64,000 bases of DNA. Source: Symmachiella macrocystis. Lineage in GTDB: Bacteria > Planctomycetota > Planctomycetia > Planctomycetales > Planctomycetaceae. The position numbers and the translations under genes were made by a program. Position 1 is the stretch's first letter. The number at the start of each line of letters is the position of its first letter. The DNA lies in NCBI RefSeq assembly GCF_007860075.1, contig NZ_SJPP01000003.1, forward strand, positions 434,001 to 498,000, in the 5' to 3' direction. The notes under the pieces are model-generated. The model was not told the origin of the DNA. It ran no database searches and saw only the letters and a list, made by a program, of their open reading frames with translations. Shown in pieces: positions 44,986 to 54,205 of the stretch.

Positions 44986-45963
44986 ATGACCGAACAAATT
45001 ATCGACCCTCTGCTTGAAACTCAAAACGTGCGCGATAACGCCGAATTGGCTGATGATGCAATGGCGTCACCTGCGCCGATCGCGAACGCTGAGCATCAGG
45101 AGAGTCCACCCAATGCACCGATACCGATGCTCCGCATTCGGCCGACCAGCGGCTGGCGGGCTGTTGATCTTCGGGAGCTTTGGCGGTACCGCGAATTGCT
45201 GTTCTTCTTTACTTGGCGGGACATCAAGGTTCGCTACAAACAGACGATCCTCGGTGCTACCTGGGCGGTAATCCAGCCACTAATGACGACCGGAATCTTC
45301 AGTGTGCTATTCGCCTTGCTCATGGGAAAGGGGAACGAACCGACCGTTCCGGGAGTGCCTTATCCGCTCTCCACGTTTTGCGCGATGCTGCCTTGGCAAC
45401 TTTTCGCGTTTTCCCTCACACAATCAGGAAATAGCTTAATTACCAGCCAAAACCTAATCACCAAAGTCTACTTCCCCCGACTGGTGATTCCGCTCTCCGC
45501 CGTCTTGTCCGGGCTCGTCGACTTTGCTGTTGCATTCGCCGTCCTCATTGCGGGGCTGTTGTGGTACCAAGTCCAAGTCGACTTCTCACTTCTGATGCTT
45601 CCCGTATTTGTGCTCATGGCACTGGGGGCGTCGGTAGCCGTGGGGCTTTGGTTGGCGGCCTTAACAGCCATCTATCGCGATTTTCGTTACATCATCCCAT
45701 TTATCGTGCAGTTTGGAATGTTTGCCAGTCCGGTCGTTTATTCGACCGACAGCGTCAAATCGAAATTACCTGATTGGGCCTTCCAACTTTATTCGCTCAA
45801 CCCAATGGTGGGCGTCATCGAAGGATTTCGCTGGTCCCTTCTGGGCACCGGTGATCCGCCAGGCCTGACCGTCGCCTTTTCCGCTTTGATGACCACGTTG
45901 CTATTTGTGAGCGGACTGTTGTATTTCCGCCGCATGGAACGCACCTTCGCCGACGTTGTTTAG
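44986..45963 (+). CDS. ABC-2 polysaccharide exporter permease (Wzm/TagG-like)
   Basis: A 325-residue permease. After an N-terminal acidic leader (about 1-60) come the family-typical helix with LWRYRELLFFFTWRDIKVRYKQT, LGATWAVIQP and several membrane spans, including YFPRLVIPLSA and FRYIIPFIVQFGMFASPVVYS. It forms the channel for a lipid-linked glycan with the ATPase encoded next. The ATG at 44986 is chosen over an in-frame ATG at 44812, which lies inside the EpsI gene. It is three bases after the EpsI stop. Confidence 0.94.
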   Translation: MTEQIIDPLLETQNVRDNAELADDAMASPAPIANAEHQESPPNAPIPMLRIRPTSGWRAVDLRELWRYRELLFFFTWRDIKVRYKQTILGATWAVIQPLMTTGIFSVLFALLMGKGNEPTVPGVPYPLSTFCAMLPWQLFAFSLTQSGNSLITSQNLITKVYFPRLVIPLSAVLSGLVDFAVAFAVLIAGLLWYQVQVDFSLLMLPVFVLMALGASVAVGLWLAALTAIYRDFRYIIPFIVQFGMFASPVVYSTDSVKSKLPDWAFQLYSLNPMVGVIEGFRWSLLGTGDPPGLTVAFSALMTTLLFVSGLLYFRRMERTFADVV

Positions 45964-46010
45964 AAGATTCCTACAAACAAACTCCCAACAGACCCGTTCA
46001 AAACACACAC

Positions 46011-47282
46011 ATGACAGCTGACGTCGCCATCGAGATTGAAAACCTGGGTAAGCAGTACCGCATCGGCGAACTGCAAACCTATCGCACGTTTCGCGAAAGC
46101 CTACAAGGTTGGGCGACCGCACCGTTTCGCCGTTTGGCCAACGGGCATAACAAAACGGTTAACGGGAACGGCAAAGCCAATCACGATGATACGATCTGGG
46201 CACTGAAAGACGTCTCTTTCTCGGTCAAGCAAGGCGAAGTACTCGGCATCATCGGCCACAACGGGGCGGGCAAATCGACGCTGCTCAAGATCCTCAGCCG
46301 CATCACCGAACCGACCACCGGCGAGGTCCGCATCCACGGCCGCGTCAACAGCCTGTTGGAAGTCGGTACCGGATTCCACCCAGAATTGACCGGCCGCGAA
46401 AACATTTTCTTAAACGGTTCCATCCTGGGTATGTCCCGCGCGGAAATCAAACGCAAGTTCGACGAGATCGTCGAATTCTCCGGCGTCGAGAAGTTCCTCG
46501 ACACCCCAGTCAAACGCTACTCCAGCGGCATGCGCGTCCGCCTCGCCTTCGCCGTCGCAGCCCACCTTGAACCGGAGATTCTGATTATCGATGAGGTCTT
46601 GGCGGTGGGGGATGCTGCGTTTCAGAAGAAGTGCCTGGGAAAGATGAAAGACGTTTCTAACACCGGCCGCACGGTGTTGTTTGTTAGCCATCATATGGCG
46701 GCCGTTCGCCAATTATGTGATCGTGGCATAATTATCGATTCCGGAACCGTAACCGCAGATGAAACAATCAATTCCGTTGTCGATACATATTTACGCACCG
46801 TGAAGAGACGACACCTCGCTGACACCCAATCAAAGGTGCGAACTCGCACTGCGACTTCCACATCCAGCCTCAAGCAAATTGAGTGCATTGGTCAGGGTAG
46901 AGGTACCACGCTCACAACCGGCGCGCCTGCATCTCTGATATTTACACTCACCGCTCTAACGCCTTCGGTTAACCTCACCGCAACCATTTACGACTCATTT
47001 GGAACGCCGATAATCTCGATCACCACAAAACACAACGCAGAAGGCGACCGTAGCAATTCGGCGTTAACAAATTGTTTTGTCTGTGACATCGATGAACTGC
47101 CGTTAAGACCTGGCACATATCGTATCAACGTTGCGATCCATAATGGTGTTGAACTGACCGAACACATAGAAGGTGCTACCGTAATTGAAGTATACGAAGG
47201 ATTAATGCGTGGACGCCGTATAGACCCATGCAGTGGCTATGGTTCTTTAGCTTTGCCCCATACTTGGCAACGCCCCTATTAG
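46011..47282 (+). CDS. ABC polysaccharide exporter ATPase with C-terminal domain (Wzt/TagH-like)
   Basis: A 423-residue transporter ATPase. The nucleotide-binding part (about 1-250) has Walker A GHNGAGKST (82-90), signature YSSGMRVRLAFA, Walker B LIIDEVLAVGD and His227/228. A C-terminal domain (about 280-423) is a beta-rich segment like the Wzt carbohydrate-binding domain, which reads the modified end of the chain in O9a-type systems. The first part is G/C-rich in codon use, the part after about residue 225 is clearly A/T-richer, as are the genes that follow; this suggests domain exchange. It is preceded by 47 bases after the permease stop. Confidence 0.93.
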   Translation: MTADVAIEIENLGKQYRIGELQTYRTFRESLQGWATAPFRRLANGHNKTVNGNGKANHDDTIWALKDVSFSVKQGEVLGIIGHNGAGKSTLLKILSRITEPTTGEVRIHGRVNSLLEVGTGFHPELTGRENIFLNGSILGMSRAEIKRKFDEIVEFSGVEKFLDTPVKRYSSGMRVRLAFAVAAHLEPEILIIDEVLAVGDAAFQKKCLGKMKDVSNTGRTVLFVSHHMAAVRQLCDRGIIIDSGTVTADETINSVVDTYLRTVKRRHLADTQSKVRTRTATSTSSLKQIECIGQGRGTTLTTGAPASLIFTLTALTPSVNLTATIYDSFGTPIISITTKHNAEGDRSNSALTNCFVCDIDELPLRPGTYRINVAIHNGVELTEHIEGATVIEVYEGLMRGRRIDPCSGYGSLALPHTWQRPY

Positions 47283-47459
47283 CCTCATACGCGCTCGACG
47301 GATACCTTTAAGACGCACCATACGTACCGTTGCGACAGGCCGCCCACCACAACTTAACATCTATCTTCACCCGCCTTTAGAACGCTAACGCCGCCGTTCC
47401 TCAGTCACCATCGCGATAATATTGACGCTTCATTGCAAAAACGACAACACTTCCAACAA

Positions 47460-48716
47460 ATGAATATCCTCGTAGACAACGGTACTTACAATCTACATAA
47501 CATGGGCGACATTGCTATGCTTAAAGTGGCAGTCAACCGCCTTAAAGAACTTTGGCCAGAAAGCATCGTCCGTGTTATCTCAAATGAACCAACCCGATTG
47601 AAGAATTACGTCGCTGCTGACACTGTTAGTCCACAATTTAGTCAATCATGGGCGAACGCACGTTTAATACCCATGAAACGGCGATGGACATCCATTTCTT
47701 TGCAACAGCGTGTTCATACGATCGAAGATGGATTTCGTCAGCATTTACCCAGAACGACAATTGCGCTTCTGAATGCAGCAAGGCCCTTGAACCACACTAA
47801 GTCACGAATGGCTTCGGAATTTGCGAAAATCGTCAAAGCGTCGGATCTTGTAATTGCCAGCGGTGGAGGATACCTAAACGACGCCTTCCAACAACATACT
47901 AGACAGATGTCACTTCTTTTTGATTTGGCGCAACACCTTGGAATTAGAACAGCTATGGTGGGTCAAGGGCTAGGACCACTCGAAAACCATGAACTTCGGG
48001 AGTTGGCCGAACGTATTTGGCCGAAAATGGACCTCATCGGATTAAGGGAACGACGTTTCGCCCCTGAACTTCTTAAACGCATTGGAGCAACTCATACAAA
48101 TTCCCATTGGACAGGAGACGATGCGGTTGAGTTGGCATATGGCCAAAGGCGAAAACATGCGGGAGATTCAATTGGCATTAGCTTACGAATGGCTAAGTAT
48201 TCGCAAATAAACACCAATGAAATAAAGGAACTTGGGCAAGTGATTCGTCGCAAACAAAACAAATGGAAAGTCGACATTCGCCCATTGCCAATTAGCTTCA
48301 GTCGCACGGAGGCCGATCTAAACCGCATTGAGGAGTTCCTAACAAAATTCTCACTTCGGTCCTCTAGAGTAAATATAGAACAAACCCCTGAGAACATTTG
48401 TAACCTTGCTGCTTCATGCAGGCTTGTCGTAACCGCGACCTATCATGCAGGAGTGTTCGCCTTATCTCAAGGCATTCCAATCGTAGGACTCGTTAAGTCG
48501 CAATATTATTCCAACAAGTTTGAAGGATTGGCAGATTGTTTTCCCGGTGGGTGCGCAATTGTTCGAATGGACGGCGATCGACTAGCGTCCAGGCTTGATC
48601 AGGTGATAGAAGAGCAGTGGAATGCTGCGGACGATTTACGCCCCGGTTTGCTCATTGCGGCGCAAAAACAAATCAACGCGGGTCAAGCTGCTTTTCGTCT
48701 GCTTAAATACAAATAG
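47460..48716 (+). CDS. Polysaccharide pyruvyl transferase-family protein
   Basis: A 418-residue GT-B-like protein of the CsaB/WcaK pyruvyltransferase family. Family features seen: NLHNMGDIAMLKVAVN near the start, ASGGGYLND, GQGLGPLE and the C-terminal ATYHAGVFALSQGIPIVGL. Members add ketal pyruvate to a sugar from phosphoenolpyruvate. The ATG at 47460 is preferred over the in-frame one at 47433, which lengthens a weak N-terminus. The gene is A/T-rich compared with the start of the operon, a sign of separate origin. A gap of 177 bases separates it from wzt. Confidence 0.88.
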   Translation: MNILVDNGTYNLHNMGDIAMLKVAVNRLKELWPESIVRVISNEPTRLKNYVAADTVSPQFSQSWANARLIPMKRRWTSISLQQRVHTIEDGFRQHLPRTTIALLNAARPLNHTKSRMASEFAKIVKASDLVIASGGGYLNDAFQQHTRQMSLLFDLAQHLGIRTAMVGQGLGPLENHELRELAERIWPKMDLIGLRERRFAPELLKRIGATHTNSHWTGDDAVELAYGQRRKHAGDSIGISLRMAKYSQINTNEIKELGQVIRRKQNKWKVDIRPLPISFSRTEADLNRIEEFLTKFSLRSSRVNIEQTPENICNLAASCRLVVTATYHAGVFALSQGIPIVGLVKSQYYSNKFEGLADCFPGGCAIVRMDGDRLASRLDQVIEEQWNAADDLRPGLLIAAQKQINAGQAAFRLLKYK

Positions 48717-48831
48717 ATCGCGTATGTACTTCTTGGACACTACGTTATCGATGTGCGCGTTCCGCCAGTTAATTCTTGGCATAAACTACGTATTGATGTT
48801 CTTTGGGTATTCCTAGTGTCTATTTGTAATT

Positions 48832-49800
48832 ATGAGTAATTTCGTAACTCACATACCCCTGGTGTCAGTATTGATGCCTGTGTACAACCGCCAGGAATAC
48901 GTTCGCAAAGCCGTCGAGAGCATTTTGACGCAGTCGTTTACCGATTTCGAATTCATTATCGTAAATGATGGTTCGACGGACTCTGCCACCGAAATCCTAC
49001 ACGAATTCGCGACACGCGATACGCGCATCGTGTTGATTGAACAAAGTAACAGCGGTTATGTGCGGGCATTGAATCGAGGCTTGGATGTGGCGCGAGGTCA
49101 GTTTGTCGCAAGGATGGACTCAGATGACATCTCACTGCCGGACCGACTCGCTAACCAGGTGCGCTATCTGCAGCGACATTCTGAAGTCGTTGCGGTAGGC
49201 GGTCAAGCGATTAAAATCGACCAACGAGGTGATTGTTTCGGGTCGTCAAATTGTCCCTTGTTGCACGACGAAATCGATACGCAACTACTTCAACACGTTG
49301 CCTTGGGCCACAAGATAACGCGAGGTACGTTGTTTCACCCTACTATCATGTTACGAAGCGTGGCAATTCAACAAGTCGGGAAGTATCGACCGGACTTTGA
49401 GCCGGCCGAGGATCGAGACTTGTGGTTGCGACTTAGCGAAATCGGGAAACTTGCGAACCTACCGCAATTCCTTTTGAAGTACCGCGTACATTCAGACATG
49501 GTTTCTCATGCACGCCGTTCAGAACAGAACGACAACGCATTACTTGCCATCGCAGACGCATACCGCCGTCGCGGACAAATGATGCCGTCGATACCAAAAG
49601 CCATGCCAACCCAGCAATCGAAGCCATCATATTTGTCCGATGAAGCCAGAGCGATGTCAGCGGCACGCAGCGGATTCTTTAGGACAGCTAACAAGTATGC
49701 ACTTTGGGTTCTTTGGCGACGCCCTTGGCGGTTGAGGGCCTGGCAAGCCCTCGTGATGTCGTGTACGGGAAGAACTTCAGTCGATCGCTGGGGTGATTGA
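48832..49800 (+). CDS. Glycosyltransferase family 2
   Basis: A 322-residue GT-A enzyme. The N-terminal VLMPVYNRQEYVRKAVESI and VNDGSTDS bind the nucleotide-sugar, and the metal-binding DxD appears as ARMDSDDIS. FEPAEDRDLWLRL holds the catalytic-base region. GT2 enzymes transfer with inversion of configuration. The donor cannot be predicted. It starts 115 bases after the pyruvyltransferase and runs to within 60 bases of the next gene; an alternative upstream start of that gene would overlap its stop. Confidence 0.93.
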   Translation: MSNFVTHIPLVSVLMPVYNRQEYVRKAVESILTQSFTDFEFIIVNDGSTDSATEILHEFATRDTRIVLIEQSNSGYVRALNRGLDVARGQFVARMDSDDISLPDRLANQVRYLQRHSEVVAVGGQAIKIDQRGDCFGSSNCPLLHDEIDTQLLQHVALGHKITRGTLFHPTIMLRSVAIQQVGKYRPDFEPAEDRDLWLRLSEIGKLANLPQFLLKYRVHSDMVSHARRSEQNDNALLAIADAYRRRGQMMPSIPKAMPTQQSKPSYLSDEARAMSAARSGFFRTANKYALWVLWRRPWRLRAWQALVMSCTGRTSVDRWGD

Positions 49801-49859
49801 AAAGGAAGTCATTTTGCTACGCGAGATGGCTGTGTCGAGGACTCCTTGAGATTAACAAC

Positions 49860-51935
49860 ATGTCGCATACTGTTCTGAAACACCAGCTCTTTAGAAATGA
49901 ACCGGAGGCAAGAACCTCGCAGTTGTTGTGTTGCCCGAAATGCCTTATTCGCCTTAACGCCTATGAGGCACATTACGCATGTTCCCATTGCAAAGGGCAG
50001 TACCCCATTCTAGACGGTATTGTTGATTTGAGAGAAAGCGACGCTGCGTACTTTTGTGAATTTGAACGAGGTGCAATGCACCATTTGTTAGAGGAATCAC
50101 CAGATGCCTTGGAAAAGGCGATCGACGGTTTACTAAGACAAACAGAAGCCAATTCTCGGCTAGGTGAGTACATTGTTGGTGAAGGGCGAGCAGGGTGGAA
50201 ATTTCTGCTACCAATTCGAGAAGCAGCCACGGTACTTGATCTTGGATGCGGATGGGGCGGGATCGCCCATAGTCTGGCAAAATCATGCGGTGACGTCATT
50301 GCGATGGATAGTACGATGGAGCGGATGCGATTTCTCAAACAGCGGGCAAATCGCGATGGTCTCAATAACCTAAACTGCGTTTGCAGCGGTGACGGCAATC
50401 AGCTCCCTTTCGCTAATGAAACATTTGACATCATCATTATCAATGGTGTACTTGAATGGGTTCCCAGCGGACGGAAAGGAGATCCGGGCGCAATCCAGAA
50501 GGCATTTCTCGGAGAAGTTCGTCGGGTTTTGCGTGACAACGGAACACTTTTTCTTGGTATCGAAAATCGCTACTCGTGGAAGACATGGTTTCGCCAGCCA
50601 GATGGACACACCGGACTCCGATATGTTCCATGGCTTCCTCGGCGACTGGCCGATTTGTATTCGCAATTTCACGGACGTGGTAGCTATCGGAACTATTTGT
50701 ACGGTCGCGCTCAGTATCAAACACTTCTTGAAGAGGTGGGATTTCAAGAGTCAAGTTTCTATGTGCCCCTTCCCGGCTATGATCATCCAAGTAAAATGGT
50801 GCCACTGTCCGATAATGACCGACTAAGGCAAAGTGTCATTCGCCCCGAGAAGTCGTCTCTTAAACGCTTTCGTCAGTCCGTAAAGGCGTCTTTGACTGCA
50901 CGGTTTCCCGATGCCTATGGAATCGTTACTAACAATCCAGGGGCACCGCCGTCGTTTCTCGATAGTTTTTGCGAATTTCTTGCGGAAAAGATTCCGAGGC
51001 ACTTTTCAAATCGTCCGGAAGTCACTGACTACCGAATTAATGGCGAAATGGGAATGGTGACTGTGATTCTTGCAGACGGTGGGAATGGTGACCATGCTCG
51101 CTCGGTCCTAAAACTTCCATTGCATAGTCGTAGTGATCAAGACGTCAAGCGTGAGGCAGACAATCTGACTCTCATTCAGGAGCAACGCCATCCTTACGGG
51201 AAATTGCGATCTTCGATACCAAGCGCAGTCGGCTGCGATGACTATGAAGGTCAGACGTACGCCCTATTCAGTTACATTCGCGGACACGACGGTGATATTT
51301 ATTCCCGGAAACGCGGACGCCGCGAATTGGCGATCGACGAAGCTTCTAAATTCGCAATGAAAATGCATGTTGAATCCAAGCACGCATTCGCTGAATCCAC
51401 AAGCACTCCCTGTGAATTGGTCCACAATTGTGCCAAACAAGTACTCACCATTGCCGCAACTTCGGGACAGGCAAAGTCACTTGAACTATTGGTAGACAAA
51501 CTCAGCGCACAGTTGTCGAATCGTCCGACAGACCTTGTATTGGGGCATGGAGATTTTAAGCTAGCCAACTGTATTTTCGATCCTGCGACAGGTTACCTCA
51601 ACGGTGTTATTGATTGGGGGGCGGGGCTAAGGCCAGAACTTCCGTTATTTGACCTCTCCTTCCTAATCGTTGATGCGTGTTCGCAAATGGCCGGTAAATC
51701 TCTGCCAAATGAGCTTGAATCGTGGATTTCGGGAGAATGGTTGTACCCAGAGATGCACCGAATTCTTGCCAAATACGCAAAAACGCTCAATCTAACTTTT
51801 GACGATGAGGACATCCAAATTCTTGGAGCATACCAGTGGTTAAAGCGGATGACACCTCTTGCCGACGGATATGAATCGCGGCGGTTTGATTATCGCTATG
51901 TTGACTCGATGTTCCAAGCAATCTTGCCGGAGTGA
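49860..51935 (+). CDS. Methyltransferase-kinase fusion, candidate chain terminator
   Basis: A 691-residue protein of unusual architecture: an N-terminal zinc ribbon (CPKC ... CSHC, about 23-50), a class I SAM methyltransferase (about 110-250, motif I VLDLGCGWGGIA), a linker, and an aminoglycoside-phosphotransferase-type kinase (about 395-640). The kinase looks functional: Lys418 in VLKLPL, Glu432, the Brenner motif HGDFKLAN (563-570, catalytic Asp565) and Asp585 in IDWG. WbdD of E. coli O9a likewise joins a methyltransferase and a kinase to cap exported O-chains, but with another kinase subtype and a coiled coil. A cap-forming role here is inferred from context with Wzm/Wzt. The ATG at 49860 is preferred over one at 49797. 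Confidence 0.85.
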   Translation: MSHTVLKHQLFRNEPEARTSQLLCCPKCLIRLNAYEAHYACSHCKGQYPILDGIVDLRESDAAYFCEFERGAMHHLLEESPDALEKAIDGLLRQTEANSRLGEYIVGEGRAGWKFLLPIREAATVLDLGCGWGGIAHSLAKSCGDVIAMDSTMERMRFLKQRANRDGLNNLNCVCSGDGNQLPFANETFDIIIINGVLEWVPSGRKGDPGAIQKAFLGEVRRVLRDNGTLFLGIENRYSWKTWFRQPDGHTGLRYVPWLPRRLADLYSQFHGRGSYRNYLYGRAQYQTLLEEVGFQESSFYVPLPGYDHPSKMVPLSDNDRLRQSVIRPEKSSLKRFRQSVKASLTARFPDAYGIVTNNPGAPPSFLDSFCEFLAEKIPRHFSNRPEVTDYRINGEMGMVTVILADGGNGDHARSVLKLPLHSRSDQDVKREADNLTLIQEQRHPYGKLRSSIPSAVGCDDYEGQTYALFSYIRGHDGDIYSRKRGRRELAIDEASKFAMKMHVESKHAFAESTSTPCELVHNCAKQVLTIAATSGQAKSLELLVDKLSAQLSNRPTDLVLGHGDFKLANCIFDPATGYLNGVIDWGAGLRPELPLFDLSFLIVDACSQMAGKSLPNELESWISGEWLYPEMHRILAKYAKTLNLTFDDEDIQILGAYQWLKRMTPLADGYESRRFDYRYVDSMFQAILPE

Positions 51936-52961
51936 ATGGATGGATTTGTTTTGGTTACCATGAAACACTCCCCAACCATCACCGTTGTCATCGTCGCATA
52001 CCACGGAAAGCGATGGCTCGCCGAGTGCGTGAGGACTCTTCTTGACGGCTGCCAGATGCCGATTTACCTCGTGCTCGTCGACAACGACGGAGAAAACGGG
52101 ATTGATGCGTTGCCACTTGAAGACTTTCAGCACACAGTCTTAGAAACACCGTGTCCGATGGGGTTTGCTGAAGCGAATAATTTTGCATTGAACGAAATTG
52201 GCCTCGACTCTGAGTATGTCTGTTTTCTCAATCAGGATACACGAAGTGAGGCAGGATGGATTACTGCTTGCCTGGAATGCTTTGAACGGCATTCCAAGCT
52301 GGGAGCGGTGACGCCTCTGCTGATGACTTACGATGGGGAACAATCGGAGCCGAATGCTTTGGCTTGTGGTCGGCAATCGGTGGAGTTTTGTGAAGCGGAA
52401 GCGGCGAATGACTTCGGCGGACGATTTTTTGAAGTTCCTGAGATTCCTGCAACTGCGATGATCGTCCGGTCAGATGTACTCCGGCAAGTGGGGCCGTTTG
52501 ATCCTATTTTTGGAAGCTATTACGAAGACTATGATCTCTGCCATCGAATTCGCGAAGCGGGTTATTCTGTCGGCATCTGCACGGCGGGACTTGTGGCACA
52601 TTATTGCGGATCGGCGACGACAACAGAAAATTCAAACCGGCGGCGCATGCGGCAAATTATCCGGAACCGGGCGATCTACCGTTGTCGTACCACTGGTAAC
52701 CATCGACTGGGTACAGTCGGTGGTCAATTCTTTCGGACTTTGCCGCATCACCTTTGCCGAGGACTTTTTCGTACTCCCTCGTCACAGCCCGTGTCGACTA
52801 CGCTGGCAGCCCATTGGGACATGCTTTGTATCCTGCGACGATTGATGTCGGCCAAGAATGACCGAGCCGCTTGGAACGCATATTTGGATGAAATTGGTTG
52901 GCATAAAGATCGCATGCAGCAAACGAGTCCGCCAGAGTTTGAGAACACCCTCGCCCAGTGA
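51936..52961 (+). CDS. Glycosyltransferase family 2 (rhamnosyltransferase-like)
   Basis: A 341-residue GT2 of the WbbL/RfbF-like subset. It has TVVIVAYHGKRWLAECV, a short VDNDGEN, FLNQDTRSEAGW (DxD variant QDT) and GSYYEDYDLCHRIREAGY, the ED base segment common to rhamnosyltransferase-like enzymes. The actual sugar is unconfirmed. Its ATG overlaps the stop of the methyltransferase-kinase gene (TGAATG), indicating coupled translation. A second ATG at 51960 is possible. Confidence 0.92.
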   Translation: MDGFVLVTMKHSPTITVVIVAYHGKRWLAECVRTLLDGCQMPIYLVLVDNDGENGIDALPLEDFQHTVLETPCPMGFAEANNFALNEIGLDSEYVCFLNQDTRSEAGWITACLECFERHSKLGAVTPLLMTYDGEQSEPNALACGRQSVEFCEAEAANDFGGRFFEVPEIPATAMIVRSDVLRQVGPFDPIFGSYYEDYDLCHRIREAGYSVGICTAGLVAHYCGSATTTENSNRRRMRQIIRNRAIYRCRTTGNHRLGTVGGQFFRTLPHHLCRGLFRTPSSQPVSTTLAAHWDMLCILRRLMSAKNDRAAWNAYLDEIGWHKDRMQQTSPPEFENTLAQ

Positions 52962-54205
52962 AAATCCTCCACATCAACGCACACCTCAACTTCCAAGGTG
53001 GAATTGAGACGTACCTGCTGTCGCTCATGCCGCGGCTTGAAGAACTGGGGCACTCCCAAGTCGTTGCATTTTCCGAAGGCCATGCTGAACTGGCACCACA
53101 CGCCCATCAGATTCAAGGTCTTAGTGATTTCGGTGCGAAGGCGGAGAAGGCTGGATATGCGAGGTTTAGTCGACTATTGGAGGCGGAGAGGCCAGATGTC
53201 GTTCATCTGCATAATATCCATAACATTGGGCCCATTCGAGCTTGCCTGGACACCGTCCCGACGGTTGTGACGGCTCACGACTATCGGTACATCTGCCCTG
53301 CTTCGAATTTCTATTTTCGGCGGACTGCTGAAGTTTGCCCGTCGAACTGCGGACCGCATTGTTTTTCCAATGCAGTTGTCAAACGTTGCCTCACTCCGCG
53401 GCCCGGAATTGCTTGGAACTATTATCGACGCGTGAAATGGATCGCAGCGAATTCGCATCGTTTTGCAAACGTGATTGCGCCCAGCGGGTATGCCGCTAGC
53501 CGGTATGTCCAGTCCGGTTTCTCGACCGATCAGGTCGACGTGTTACCCTATTTTTGTCCAATGCTTCCTGAAGCAACGCCGCGGTCATTGCCGGATCAAC
53601 AGAACATCGTTTTTCTTGGCCGACTCAGCGAAAACAAGGGCGTTCGTTATTTCATCGAGGCTCTCGGGTTGCTACCGGAATCTGTACGCGGTCTGGTTGT
53701 CGGAAACTTGAATTCTGCTCGGACGGATGAACTTCAAAACTTGGCGACTCAATCCAATTGTCGTGGTCGCCTAGAAATGCGGGCCTGGGCGGGCCGTGAC
53801 GAAATTCGCTCTATTATTAAGAATGCCAGCCTATTAGTGTTTCCCTCGATCTGGGCTGAGACTCTTGGAATCGTTGGGTTGGAGGCATTGGCGTGTGGTG
53901 TCCCTGCGGTGGCGAGCGATATTGGCGGAGTACGGGAGTGGCTGCACCACGGCGAAAACGGCTTGCTTGTTCCTCCCAAAGACAAGCATGCTTTTGCAGA
54001 GGCAATTCGGGAAATCCTTGATAATCCCCAGCGGGCTCAACAGATGGGCGAACGCGGTATCGCACTCGTGAAATCTAAGTTCAGTGTCGAACGGCACCTC
54101 GATGGACTCGTCGACATTTATACGGAAGCGTGCGGTAAAGAAAAGGACGAAGTCGCGAAATCAATGACCTCTGAACTCGAACACAGGGTTTCGGATGCAG
54201 TCTAG
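52958..54205 (+). CDS. Glycosyltransferase family 4
   Basis: A 415-residue GT-B enzyme. MKILHINAHLNFQGGIETYL is the acceptor-side start, VHLHNIHNIG and TAHDYRYICP follow, and the donor-side half has FLGRLSENKGVRYF and the E-x7-E type WAETLGIVGLEALACG. A cluster of cysteines (CPSNCGPHC) in the acceptor half is typical of a subset of GT4. It starts with GTG inside the stop of the previous gene (GTGA). The donor sugar is unknown. Confidence 0.92.
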   Translation: MKILHINAHLNFQGGIETYLLSLMPRLEELGHSQVVAFSEGHAELAPHAHQIQGLSDFGAKAEKAGYARFSRLLEAERPDVVHLHNIHNIGPIRACLDTVPTVVTAHDYRYICPASNFYFRRTAEVCPSNCGPHCFSNAVVKRCLTPRPGIAWNYYRRVKWIAANSHRFANVIAPSGYAASRYVQSGFSTDQVDVLPYFCPMLPEATPRSLPDQQNIVFLGRLSENKGVRYFIEALGLLPESVRGLVVGNLNSARTDELQNLATQSNCRGRLEMRAWAGRDEIRSIIKNASLLVFPSIWAETLGIVGLEALACGVPAVASDIGGVREWLHHGENGLLVPPKDKHAFAEAIREILDNPQRAQQMGERGIALVKSKFSVERHLDGLVDIYTEACGKEKDEVAKSMTSELEHRVSDAV

